In this document: positions 8,138 through 15,621 of the stretch, in pieces
How positions within the stretch are numbered: the first letter of the stretch is position 1
Layout: each line of letters begins with the position of its first letter
Origin: Qipengyuania_B sp965214525
GTDB taxonomy: Bacteria > Pseudomonadota > Alphaproteobacteria > Sphingomonadales > Sphingomonadaceae
DNA length: 24,447 nucleotides
NCBI GenBank assembly: GCA_965214525.1
Contig: CBDCCB010000004.1
Coordinates: 1-24,447 of the forward strand
Direction of reading: 5' to 3'
Notes under the pieces: generated by a model
Databases searched by the model: none
Seen by the model: the letters and a program-made list of their open reading frames with translations, nothing else
What the model was told of the DNA's origin: nothing
Position numbers and translations under genes: made by a program

Positions 8138-8614
8138 ATGAAACTTTCTGCAATGGCATGCGCGTTCGTCGTGTTGTCGAGCGCCGCGAATGCGCAATCG
8201 AGCGATACGCCGGGCGAGCCTTTGAGCCGCGCTGAATTCATCGTGCAGATGGACCGCGAATTCAGCCGGTTCGACCAGGATGGCAACGGCGTCGTTCTGC
8301 CTGAAGAGATAGCCGCATCGCAACGGCAGGCTGCGCAGGCCGAAGCGCTGCGGCAGAACCGTTCTGCTTTTCAAAATCTCGATCGGGACGGCGACGGCAC
8401 CCTCAGCCCGGACGAGTTCGCGGCGCTGGCGAACCCCGACGCGCTGCCCATCAATCCCGATCCGTTGATGCAGCAGTTCGATAGCGATCGCGATGGCGTG
8501 GTCACGCTGGTGGAATACCGCATTTCGACCCAGGCGAACTTCGACCGGATCGACAGCGATCGCGATGGCGTGGTGACATCGATGGAAATGCAGTCTGCGG
8601 GAATTGGCCGGTAA
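8138..8614 (+). CDS. Secreted four-EF-hand calcium-binding protein
   Basis: A 158-aa protein with a cleavable signal peptide (residues 1-19, ending AANA) and four canonical 12-residue EF-hand loops. These are DQDGNGVVLPEE (46-57), DRDGDGTLSPDE (82-93), DSDRDGVVTLVE (115-126) and DSDRDGVVTSME (139-150). Every loop has Asp at positions 1, 3 and 5, or Asn at 5, Gly at 6 and Glu at 12, so all four should bind calcium. The mature protein has no other domain and is presumably periplasmic. The ATG at 8138 is preceded by a GAGGGG ribosome-binding site. It lies 70 nt after the amidohydrolase on the same strand and may be cotranscribed. Small EF-hand proteins like this are common in sphingomonads, but their targets are unknown; a calcium-sensing or storage role is inference. 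Confidence 0.9.
   Translation: MKLSAMACAFVVLSSAANAQSSDTPGEPLSRAEFIVQMDREFSRFDQDGNGVVLPEEIAASQRQAAQAEALRQNRSAFQNLDRDGDGTLSPDEFAALANPDALPINPDPLMQQFDSDRDGVVTLVEYRISTQANFDRIDSDRDGVVTSMEMQSAGIGR
8483..8574 (+). repeat. Duplicated 20-nt direct repeat encoding EF-hands 3 and 4
   Basis: The same 20 bases, starting AGCGATCGCGATGG, occur at 8483-8502 and 8555-8574, 72 bp apart and in frame. They encode the SDRDGVV core of the third and fourth EF-hands. Identity including synonymous positions suggests a recent internal duplication or gene conversion of one calcium-binding loop. Confidence 0.8.
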
Positions 8615-8797
8615 GTCGGTTCTCGGCTCTTCCCCCGGGCTCGTTTCTTGCGTATAATGCAGATGGGCCGTCAGTTTCCGCTTTGTTAGGATCGTGACCG
8701 TAACAGTGCCACATTGGCATAGCGACGGTTTGTTGCTGGCGATTGACCCTGTCAGCGCCCACGTGGCGAATGCCGCATCGCGTAGGCGGTATGACAA

Positions 8798-8802
8798 AAG
8801 GA
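8798..8802 (+). promoter_or_regulatory. Ribosome-binding site fixing a GTG start
   Basis: AAGGA lies 7 nt before the GTG at 8810. Nearby ATG codons at 8791 and 8802 are out of frame with the small membrane protein, so the GTG is the supported start. Confidence 0.6.
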
Positions 8803-8809
8803 TGGCGTT

Positions 8810-9052
8810 GTGGAAACGGTATGGGATTGGCTGACTGTGTTGTGCTTTGCCGGGCTGGTCACGCTCATGCTCCAGCGGTCGAGCGAAGAGGTGCTGCGCG
8901 ACAAGCTTTGGCAATATGCGCCCCCCGCGGTCGCGTGCGCGCTCGCCAATTACGTCGGCAATGAGGGGATGGATATCCTGGCCGCAATCATCCTGATCGG
9001 CGTTATTGTGTATGTCTTTACCGTGCTGAAGGTGACCATCCCTAAACTATAG
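8810..9052 (+). CDS. Small two-helix membrane protein, resembles XrtV sorting-system accessory protein
   Basis: An 80-aa protein opening METVWDWLTVLCFAGLVTL, with one transmembrane helix at about residues 6-22 and a second at about 57-76 (ILAAIILIGVIVYVF). Between them is a short charged and aromatic segment containing LRDKLWQYAPPAVACALANY and GNEG. I recall this size, the double-helix layout and the PPAxxCAxANYxGNEG pattern from the family named XrtV sorting system accessory protein in sphingomonads. Without a search that identification is tentative. XrtV is an exosortase, an integral-membrane protein-sorting transpeptidase that in its family occurs with EPS genes. No exosortase is encoded in this window, but the adjoining EPS operon fits that setting. 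The start is GTG with a good ribosome-binding site. The function of the accessory protein itself is unknown. Confidence 0.65.
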   Translation: METVWDWLTVLCFAGLVTLMLQRSSEEVLRDKLWQYAPPAVACALANYVGNEGMDILAAIILIGVIVYVFTVLKVTIPKL

Positions 9053-9157
9053 TCACAGCAGCAGGGCGGTGTGACGCACGATCAGCACGCTTGGGCAAGC
9101 TTTGCAGTACTTGCTATTCGTGTATTCGTCGATGGTTAAGGTGTTATAGATAGATGG

Positions 9158-9193
9158 GCTCGTAATTGCGAGCGTGTAACCCGAAACGTTTGG
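9158..9193. promoter_or_regulatory. Two adjacent imperfect palindromes upstream of the EPS operon
   Basis: The 187-bp space before the EPS operon holds GCTCGTAATTGCGAGC at 9158-9173 (5-bp arms around an AATT centre with one mismatched pair). It is followed at 9184-9191 by AAACGTTT, which gains a CC/GG flank after one mismatch. They lie 10 nt apart and 47-82 nt before the first EPS start codon, a reasonable place for an operator. The region is also locally AT-rich (9121-9152, including TTATAGAT), but no convincing -35/-10 pair could be assigned. Confidence 0.2.
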
Positions 9194-9239
9194 GATATGG
9201 CTTGTTGGCGAGCGTTGAACAGACCGGAAACCATGCGAA

Positions 9240-10634
9240 GTGAACGTTAAGACCGATCTCTCCCCGCAGTACGCACGGCCGCTTTCCTTCGGTCGTCCTG
9301 TGGGAATGCCGGCGCGACAGAAGCGGGCATTTCTGTATGTGTTGTCGCTCGTGCTGGATGGCATGGCGTTCATCGGGGGTTACCTCGTCGCCCTGTCCGC
9401 ACGCGAAAGCGAGTGGCTGACGGCAGAGGGTTACTCGCTGCTCGCCATTGCCCTGCCGGTATTCGTCATGTTCGAGATCGCGCGCGAGGTGCAATCGGTC
9501 GAGGCCCTGCAAAGCCGGTCTACGGGCACGCGCCGTGCGCTTGGGGCACTGGGGGCGACCGCGTTGGTCATGCTGGGCGCGCTTTTTCTGTTCAATGTCG
9601 ATGATTTCTCCCGGGGTGGATTCATCTTCACGTTCGCCGCGTCGGCGGTCTTCATCATTATCAGCAAACTGCTGCTGGACGTCGTTTTCACCCGGTGGAT
9701 GGAAGGATCGGCGACCGCCACGATCCTGGTCCTCGACGGGCTGCAATTGCCGGTTACCGACGTGCGCGATGTGGTCGATGTCGCTGCCATCGACCTGTCC
9801 CCGTGCCTGCGCAGGCCGGAACGCATGGACGCGCTCTCCCGCTTGATCGAACCTTACGACCGGGTGATCGTGGGCTGCGGATACGAAAGCCGGGCCACCT
9901 GGGCGATGTTCCTGCGCAGCCACGATGTGGGCGGGGAGATCGTGCTCGACCGGGATCTGCTGCATGGTGCCGTATCGATCGGGCAATACGCGCACCGGGA
10001 TACGCTGATCCTGTCGCGAGGACCGCTCAGCCTTCCCAACCGTATACAGAAACGCGTGTTCGACTGGCTGGTCGCGACCTGTGCGATCGTGGTTCTGTCA
10101 CCGTTGCTCGTGCTGATCGCGATTGCCATCCGCTTGGAAAGCCGCGGCCCGGTGTTCTTCCGGCAGATCCGCGTGGGACAAGGCAACCGTCACTTCCGCA
10201 TCTTCAAGTTCCGCTCGATGCGATTGGAGCAAAGCGATGCCGCGGGTGTCAGGTCCGCCAGTCGCGACGATGATCGCATAACCCGGATCGGGGGATTGTT
10301 GCGGCGCACCAGCGCCGATGAACTGCCCCAGCTCTTCAACGTGTTCCTGGGGCATATGAGCATCGTCGGCCCGCGACCTCACGCGTTGGGCTCGCAGGCC
10401 GGCAACGCCTTGTTCTGGGAGGCGACTAACCAGTACTGGCTGCGGCACGCGTTGAAACCAGGCATTACCGGATTGGCACAAGTGCGCGGGTTTCGCGGCG
10501 CGACCGAGCGGGTCGAGGATTTGCAGGACCGCGTGCGCGCCGACCTTGAATATTTGTCCGACTGGTCGCTCGCCAACGATTTGTTGATCATCCTGCGCAC
10601 CCTGCGTGTGCTCGTCCACGCCAACGCGTACTGA
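9240..10634 (+). CDS. Polyprenyl glycosylphosphotransferase initiating exopolysaccharide synthesis
   Basis: A 464-aa inner-membrane enzyme that moves a sugar-1-phosphate from a nucleotide sugar to undecaprenyl phosphate, the first step of EPS repeat-unit assembly. Four hydrophobic helices lie in the N-terminal third (about residues 33-55, 62-80, 97-120 and 128-150), then a soluble stretch. The C-terminal bacterial sugar transferase domain (Bac_transf, from about residue 262) follows. It begins with the membrane helix WLVATCAIVVLSPLLVL and contains GPVFFRQIRVGQ, IFKFRSM, DELPQLFNV and MSIVGPRP. The order matches the WbaP/ExoY/GumD-like group, but the donor sugar cannot be read out. The start is GTG at 9240 with a weak upstream GGA; an in-frame ATG at 9306 is an alternative and would keep all helices. 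It is the first gene of a tight rightward operon. Confidence 0.92.
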   Translation: MNVKTDLSPQYARPLSFGRPVGMPARQKRAFLYVLSLVLDGMAFIGGYLVALSARESEWLTAEGYSLLAIALPVFVMFEIAREVQSVEALQSRSTGTRRALGALGATALVMLGALFLFNVDDFSRGGFIFTFAASAVFIIISKLLLDVVFTRWMEGSATATILVLDGLQLPVTDVRDVVDVAAIDLSPCLRRPERMDALSRLIEPYDRVIVGCGYESRATWAMFLRSHDVGGEIVLDRDLLHGAVSIGQYAHRDTLILSRGPLSLPNRIQKRVFDWLVATCAIVVLSPLLVLIAIAIRLESRGPVFFRQIRVGQGNRHFRIFKFRSMRLEQSDAAGVRSASRDDDRITRIGGLLRRTSADELPQLFNVFLGHMSIVGPRPHALGSQAGNALFWEATNQYWLRHALKPGITGLAQVRGFRGATERVEDLQDRVRADLEYLSDWSLANDLLIILRTLRVLVHANAY

Positions 10635-10650
10635 TCCGAAGCCCAGGTCC

Positions 10651-12024
10651 ATGCGCTTTGTCGGCATATTGCTCATCATCGCTTCGCTTCCGGCGTTCAT
10701 CGCGTTGCTGCGCGCCAATCCCAAGACCCTTAAATATGTCTACTTCGCGATTGGCGCGGCACCGCTTTCGCTCAGTCTGCTCAACGTCGATGCGTCCTTC
10801 TACAATCTTGCCAACGTCACCTATTATTCCAAGGGCCTGGTCGTCACCCTGCTCGACACTTTGTGCCTGGCCATATTGCTGACCACGGCGAAACCGTTGC
10901 GCAAGCTTCCCTTTGTCGGCCTGTTCGTTTTTTATATCGTCGCGATCTGCCTGTCGGTCTTTCAGGCCGATGGCTTCATGGCGTCCTTCAGCTACGCGTT
11001 CCAGCTCATGCGCGTGTTCGTGGTGTTCGCGGCCGTGGCCAATATCGTGCAACGTCCCGGAGCCATCAAATACATCGCTTTCGGGATGGCGGCCAGTGTC
11101 ATGATCCAAGGTGTATTGACCATTGGCGACCGGGCTGGGGGTTCGTTGCAGGCCAGCGGATCGCTGGGGCATCAGAACCTGCTTGGCATGATGTTGCATT
11201 TCATCACCCTGCCGCTGCTCGCGCTGCTGATGGCCGGGAACAAGTCCAAGCTGATGATGGCCGGTGTGGCGGCCGGCCTGCTGGCGGTGGCCCTGGGCGC
11301 CTCGCGCGGGTCGATCGGTTTCCTGGGACTGGGCATCGCCATCATGTTCGTGCTCTCGCTCGCCCGGCATACGACATCGCGCAAGTTCAGCATCATCGGC
11401 TTCAGTCTGGTCGTAATGGTCGCGACGTCGCCCATCGTGTATGCCGGCTTGCAGGAACGCTTCACCACGATCAACAATTCGGGCGATTACGACGAGCGCG
11501 CGGCTTTCGAACGTGCGGCGAACCTCATGTGGGATGACTACCCGATGGGCGTGGGGGCCAACCGCTATACGATCGTCGCGATCACGGAGGGGTATTCCGA
11601 ACGGGCGGGGGTCGCTTGGGCATATGGCAGCCGCTCGGCCAAGGTACACAATCTCTTCCTGCTCACGGCTGCGGAGACCGGCTGGCCCGGTCTGATCGCC
11701 ATCCTGGGCCTGTTCATCTGGCCGATCGTGCGTGGTTTGCAATTCGCTTTCAGCAACCGGCGCGATCCGCGGGGTGATATCGTGCTGGGATCGACTGCCG
11801 CCTGCATCATCCTCGTATTCCACTGCCTGTATGAATGGGTCTTCGTGTTGTCGATGATGCAATACATCTACGCCATCAACCTGGGCATGATGGCGGGATT
11901 GATACGGCAACGAAGCCGCGAGGCGAACGCGGCAAAACTGCGCAAGCTGCGTCCGGGAACCGGGTCTGCGCACCAGCAGGACGAGCCGGAGCCGGTGATT
12001 GCCGGCCTGAAGAACGTGCAGTGA
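10651..12024 (+). CDS. O-antigen ligase / Wzy-type polysaccharide polymerase
   Basis: A 457-aa polytopic membrane protein with about eleven hydrophobic segments. The Wzy_C/O-antigen ligase signature is visible: LGHQNLLGMMLH near residue 175, a periplasmic loop at about 275-330 with MWDDYPMGVGANRY, and KVHNLFLLTAAETGWPGL, where the His-Asn and Glu are typical. It would polymerise lipid-linked repeat units at the periplasmic face, or less likely attach chains to an acceptor. The C-terminal 40 residues are cytosolic and basic. The ATG at 10651 lies 16 nt after the preceding stop, with a weak AGG ribosome-binding site. Its stop overlaps the flippase start as GTGA. Ligase and polymerase cannot be separated by sequence; the Wzx- and Wzc-type neighbours favour polymerase. 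Confidence 0.85.
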   Translation: MRFVGILLIIASLPAFIALLRANPKTLKYVYFAIGAAPLSLSLLNVDASFYNLANVTYYSKGLVVTLLDTLCLAILLTTAKPLRKLPFVGLFVFYIVAICLSVFQADGFMASFSYAFQLMRVFVVFAAVANIVQRPGAIKYIAFGMAASVMIQGVLTIGDRAGGSLQASGSLGHQNLLGMMLHFITLPLLALLMAGNKSKLMMAGVAAGLLAVALGASRGSIGFLGLGIAIMFVLSLARHTTSRKFSIIGFSLVVMVATSPIVYAGLQERFTTINNSGDYDERAAFERAANLMWDDYPMGVGANRYTIVAITEGYSERAGVAWAYGSRSAKVHNLFLLTAAETGWPGLIAILGLFIWPIVRGLQFAFSNRRDPRGDIVLGSTAACIILVFHCLYEWVFVLSMMQYIYAINLGMMAGLIRQRSREANAAKLRKLRPGTGSAHQQDEPEPVIAGLKNVQ

Positions 12025-13442
12025 CCGGACAGATCATTCGTCCAGCTGTTCCGGCCCTGGTCGGGCGTGTCGGTTCCGTGCTTTTGCAGCGCGCCCATCT
12101 CGTCCGCGCAGGCGGCTGGGTGTTCGCATCATACGCCGCCCAGCAGGTTCTGCGGCTGGTAACCAGTGTGGCGCTGGCTTGGCTGCTTGCGCCCGCGCTG
12201 CTGGGAACGATGCTGCTGATCAACACCTTGCGAACCGCGGGCGAACTGCTGACCGATGTCGGCATTGGCCAAAGCATCGTTCACAACGAGCGGGGCGACC
12301 AACCGGATTTCTACAACACCGCCTGGACCATCCAGATCATCCGTGGTTTCGCGTTGTTTGTACTGGCGTTGATCGTGACGATACCGGTTGCCAATCTGTA
12401 CGACGATCCGCAACTGCGCGTTCTGCTCCCCATCGTCGCGTCGATCTTCGTCGTCTCTGGCTTCACGTCGCCCGCCAAGTTCCTGCTGCAGAAGCGGGTC
12501 GCCGTTCGCGCGCTGGCCATTTACTCGTTCACCATAGCCGTAACCGGATCCGTCATTCACATTGCCCTTGCTTGGTGGCTCCGGGATATCTGGGCATTGA
12601 TCTGGGGGCTGGTGCTTTCTACGATCATTACCGTCGCCCTCAGTTTCTTTTTGCTGGACTGGCGAAAGCATCGGCTCAAACTGGACCGAGACGCCGTTCG
12701 ATCCATCTTGCATTTCGGGAAGTGGATATTCCTGTCGTCCCTGATCTTCTTTGCCGCCGGCAATTTTGATCGCCTCTATCTGGCCGACATGGTGCCGTTC
12801 GCAGTGTTGGGCGTCTACGGCATCGCCCGAACCCTGTCGGAAACCGCGGTCAATCTTTTCACCCATCTGAGCAGTCAGCTGGTCTTTCCGAAGATCGCCG
12901 CGAGCAAGGCACGCGGGCCTGCGCTGCGCGATGTCATCGGGTCGCTGCGCCAAGCGACCATCTGGGCCATCGCCCTGGCTTTGGCGGCGGGGGTTGCGGT
13001 TGCGGACACCTTGATCCTGTGGATGTACGATGACCGCTATGCACAGGCGGCAGTGTACCTGCCCATCCTGATGGCCGGGGCCTGGTTCGGAACGCTGGCC
13101 GCGATCGCGGAATCCGTATTGATGGGCATCGGCAAGCCTCGCAGCGTGGCGTTCGGCAACGCGGCGAAGTTTCTCTGCGTGCTCGTGACGGTACCTTTGG
13201 TACTGCCAGCCTATGGAATGACGGCCACCGTTATCGTGTTCGCGACGGTCGAGATCGTGCGCTACGCCGTCCTCGGCTGGCAATTGGACCGCGAACGCAT
13301 CGCCTTTCATTGGCAGGATATTCTTGCCACGATCGGATTCGTGACCGCCGCACTGGCGTTTCGCGTCATTACCGGATGGCTGGGATTGAACGACGGCCTT
13401 GCCGGTTGGACCGCTATATTGGGCAATGCCTTTGGAAACTGA
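12021..13442 (+). CDS. Wzx-type polysaccharide flippase (lipopolysaccharide biosynthesis protein)
   Basis: A 473-aa MOP/Wzx-family membrane transporter expected to flip the undecaprenyl-linked oligosaccharide to the periplasmic face. About twelve hydrophobic stretches are visible. The N-terminal ASYAAQQVLRLVTSVALAW, with a gapped PALLG segment, matches the first helices of polysaccharide synthesis proteins. GIGQSIVHNE near residue 88 is the usual glycine-rich loop after the third helix. The start is GTG at 12021, which overlaps the TGA of the polymerase. The open frame extends further upstream to 11835, but that part is the shadow of the polymerase and lacks membrane segments. The 3' end overlaps the following GT2 gene by 17 nt, consistent with translational coupling. 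Confidence 0.87.
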   Translation: MTGQIIRPAVPALVGRVGSVLLQRAHLVRAGGWVFASYAAQQVLRLVTSVALAWLLAPALLGTMLLINTLRTAGELLTDVGIGQSIVHNERGDQPDFYNTAWTIQIIRGFALFVLALIVTIPVANLYDDPQLRVLLPIVASIFVVSGFTSPAKFLLQKRVAVRALAIYSFTIAVTGSVIHIALAWWLRDIWALIWGLVLSTIITVALSFFLLDWRKHRLKLDRDAVRSILHFGKWIFLSSLIFFAAGNFDRLYLADMVPFAVLGVYGIARTLSETAVNLFTHLSSQLVFPKIAASKARGPALRDVIGSLRQATIWAIALALAAGVAVADTLILWMYDDRYAQAAVYLPILMAGAWFGTLAAIAESVLMGIGKPRSVAFGNAAKFLCVLVTVPLVLPAYGMTATVIVFATVEIVRYAVLGWQLDRERIAFHWQDILATIGFVTAALAFRVITGWLGLNDGLAGWTAILGNAFGN

Positions 13443-14412
13443 TCCGCCTTTCGGCGTCGTCGCCATCGGTCGCAATGAAGGGGAGCGGCTCAAAGGATGC
13501 CTGCGCTCCATCCCCCCCGGCGTACCGACGGTGTATGTCGATAGCGCCTCGAGCGATGGCAGCGCCTCGTTCGCCCGCGCGTTGGGCACTGAAGTCGTCG
13601 ATCTCGATCTGGCGCGGCCCTTTACCGCGGCCCGCGCGCGCAACGAAGGGTTCGCGCGCCTAAGCGCTTTGCATCCTTCGCTGCCATACGTGCAATTCGT
13701 CGATGGCGATTGCGAGATCGAACCCTCATGGTTCGCGGCAGCGATTGACCGGCTGAACGCAAATCCCGATCTTGCCGTCGTTTGTGGCCGCCGCAAGGAG
13801 CGGTTTCCCGACGCATCGTTCTATAATGCCATGGCGGACGACGAATGGGATACGCCGATCGGCAAGGCCGATGCATGCGGCGGGGATGCCATGATCCGCG
13901 CGGACCTGTTTGCCATGGTGAACGGCTATGACGAGGGCCTGCTGGCCCACGAAGAGCCAGATATGTGTAGCCGCATGCGCCAGCACGGCATGATGATCGA
14001 GCGGATCGATGCCTTGATGACCCATCACGATGCGGCCATCACCCGTTTCTCGCAATGGTGGCGCCGCAATGTTCGCGGGGGCTATGGCTACACGCAGGCT
14101 GCGCTCAAGCACGGACGCTCGCCTTACAACCCGGCCAGCGACCTGTTTCGACGTACGCTGCAATGGGGCATCGTCATCCCGGCGATCGCTCTTGTCCTCT
14201 CGGTTGTGGTGTTTCCGGTGGGCCCGCTTGCGTGGCTGGTCTATCCCCTTCACATCCTGCGACAAACGCGCCGGTTCGACGGGTCTTTTTCTGAGCGGCT
14301 GCGGCGCGCTTTCTTCGACCTGCTGGTCAAGTTCGCAGAAGCGCGCGGCGTGCTGTCGTTTGTGTGGGACAAGGTCCGTTCCCGGCAACGCCATTCCATC
14401 ACCTATAAATAG
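13426..14412 (+). CDS. GT2-family glycosyltransferase with C-terminal membrane helices
   Basis: A 328-aa glycosyltransferase with a GT-A fold. In order it shows VVAIGRNEGERLKGCLRS (nucleotide-sugar entry), VYVDSASSDGS, the DxD-like metal motif VQFVDGDCEIEP at about residues 93-104, ACGGDAMIRADLF and the acceptor-site EEPDMCSRM near 178. A pair of hydrophobic segments near residues 245-280 probably anchors it to the inner membrane. It would add one sugar to the lipid-linked repeat unit; donor and acceptor are unknown. The ATG at 13426 was chosen because it leads directly into the conserved first strand. It overlaps the flippase gene by 17 nt. The upstream in-frame ATG at 13399 would add nine residues and deepen the overlap. 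Confidence 0.87.
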   Translation: MPLETDPPFGVVAIGRNEGERLKGCLRSIPPGVPTVYVDSASSDGSASFARALGTEVVDLDLARPFTAARARNEGFARLSALHPSLPYVQFVDGDCEIEPSWFAAAIDRLNANPDLAVVCGRRKERFPDASFYNAMADDEWDTPIGKADACGGDAMIRADLFAMVNGYDEGLLAHEEPDMCSRMRQHGMMIERIDALMTHHDAAITRFSQWWRRNVRGGYGYTQAALKHGRSPYNPASDLFRRTLQWGIVIPAIALVLSVVVFPVGPLAWLVYPLHILRQTRRFDGSFSERLRRAFFDLLVKFAEARGVLSFVWDKVRSRQRHSITYK

Positions 14413-14440
14413 TCGGCAGGTCGAACAGACCGGTTCCAGC

Positions 14441-14444
14441 GGAG
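14441..14444 (+). promoter_or_regulatory. Ribosome-binding site fixing the GTG start of the GT4 gene
   Basis: GGAG stands 7 nt before GTG at 14452. An ATG at 14445 right after it is out of frame, so GTG is the supported start. Confidence 0.6.
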
Positions 14445-14451
14445 ATGCAAC

Positions 14452-15621
14452 GTGTCGATAATCTACCTGACAAGCGAATATCCTGCGCTTTCGCACACCT
14501 TCATCCGGCGCGAGATCGCGGCCCTGCGCGATCGTGGCCTGGATATTCGTCCGTTCAGCGTGCGGCCGGGAAAGGTCGATTGGGGCGAGCAGGTTCCCGC
14601 CATCCTGGGCCGCAGCAAGATACTCGTGGTGCTGGATGCGGCTGCCGCATGCGGGCGCAATCCGGCGGGGGCTGTTCGCGCGTTGCTGCTTGCACAACGG
14701 CACCGCGAAAAGGGGATGAAGGGGTGGTGGTGGAGCTGGTTTCACCTGGTGGAAGCATTGGCGCTGGCAAGCATGGTTCGCGCGTGCGAACCGCGGCGAC
14801 TGCACTCCCATTTCGCCAATAGCGGTGCGACGGTGGGCATGCTGGCCGCGCATTATCTCGGCATTCCATGGAGCGTTACGCTGCATGCCTATTCGGAATA
14901 CGATCCGCCGGCGGGCGATATGCTGCCCGACAAGCTGCTGCGGGCAGATTTCGTTTCCTGCGCCAGCTGGTTCATGAAATCGCACGCCATGCGGATCACG
15001 CCGGTTGCCTGCTGGGACAAGTATCATATCGTGCGTTGCGGGGTCAGCGTACCGCCGGATGGCGCGGTATCCATTTCCCGGCAGCCGGTTCGTACCTTCC
15101 TGATGGTCGGGCGGCTGGCAGAGCAGAAAGGCTATCCCGGACTGATCGTGGCAATGCGCGAGCTCGCCGATCGGGGGGTCGATGTTCGTGTCAGGATCGT
15201 GGGCGATGGGCCGATGCGCGCCGACATCGAACGGGCGATCGATCGGTATGGTTTGCAGGAACGGATCGCATTGCTCGGACCGTTGATGGAACAGGATACG
15301 CTGCGCGAAGTCGAGAAAGCGGATGGCTTCGTGCTTCCCAGTCTCATCGAAGGCCTGCCAGTCGTCCTGATGGAAGCACTTGCTGCCGGAAAGCCGGTGA
15401 TTGCCCCGGTCGTTGCCGGCATCCCGGAACTGGTCGAGCACGAGCGGACGGGGTTGACCTTTACTGTCGCGGATTGGTCCGATCTGGCGCGGCAGATGGA
15501 GCGACTGGCGACCGACGGGCCGCTGGGCGCACGGCTTGCCGAAGCCGGACGCGCGCGCATCCTCGAGGAGTTCGCCATCGACAAAGCGGTCGAACCACTG
15601 GTTCCGCTGCTATCGCGCTAA
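14452..15621 (+). CDS. GT4-family glycosyltransferase (colanic-acid WcaL/AmsK-like)
   Basis: A 389-aa retaining glycosyltransferase with two Rossmann domains (GT-B fold). The N-terminal domain begins IIYLTSEYPALSHTFIRREI, an opening typical of the WcaL/AmsK/ExpC group of EPS glycosyltransferases. It continues with RLHSHFANSGATVGM near residue 118. The donor-binding domain starts near residue 215 with LMVGRLAEQKGY and includes VRIVGDGPMR. It ends in the E-x7-E motif SLIEGLPVVLMEALA near 300-314, which contacts the nucleotide sugar, then GIPELVEHERTG. It is soluble or peripheral at the cytoplasmic face and would add a sugar to the repeat unit. It is the last gene of the rightward operon, 39 nt after the GT2 gene. 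Confidence 0.9.
   Translation: MSIIYLTSEYPALSHTFIRREIAALRDRGLDIRPFSVRPGKVDWGEQVPAILGRSKILVVLDAAAACGRNPAGAVRALLLAQRHREKGMKGWWWSWFHLVEALALASMVRACEPRRLHSHFANSGATVGMLAAHYLGIPWSVTLHAYSEYDPPAGDMLPDKLLRADFVSCASWFMKSHAMRITPVACWDKYHIVRCGVSVPPDGAVSISRQPVRTFLMVGRLAEQKGYPGLIVAMRELADRGVDVRVRIVGDGPMRADIERAIDRYGLQERIALLGPLMEQDTLREVEKADGFVLPSLIEGLPVVLMEALAAGKPVIAPVVAGIPELVEHERTGLTFTVADWSDLARQMERLATDGPLGARLAEAGRARILEEFAIDKAVEPLVPLLSR

Noticed and set aside
8653..8658. Perfect TATAAT upstream of the small membrane protein
   Set aside because: No acceptable -35 lies 16-18 nt upstream (only TCTTCC-like sequence), and about one TATAAT per strand is expected by chance in 24 kb of this composition. Not listed as a promoter.
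9052..9075. GTCACA...TGTGAC inverted repeat after the small membrane protein, as a terminator
   Set aside because: The stem is only 6 bp with a 12-nt loop and no T-run follows, so it does not meet the pattern of an intrinsic terminator.
10588..11973. 461-codon minus-strand open frame opposite the polymerase
   Set aside because: It is a shadow of the polymerase gene with very high His, Gln, Arg and Asp content and no motif.
11835..12020. N-terminal extension of the flippase reading frame
   Set aside because: It lies inside the polymerase gene, has no membrane segments or motif, and the GTG at 12021 overlapping the polymerase stop is the natural start.
12129..13796. Long open frame on the minus strand (555 codons) opposite the flippase and GT2 genes
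   Set aside because: It is antisense to clearly conserved genes, is rich in Arg, Gln and Asp as is usual for GC-rich shadow frames, and shows no domain motif.
13726..15441. 571-codon minus-strand open frame opposite the GT2 and GT4 genes
   Set aside because: It lies antisense to two glycosyltransferases with intact motifs; its Arg/His/Pro-rich low-complexity content is a codon-bias artefact.
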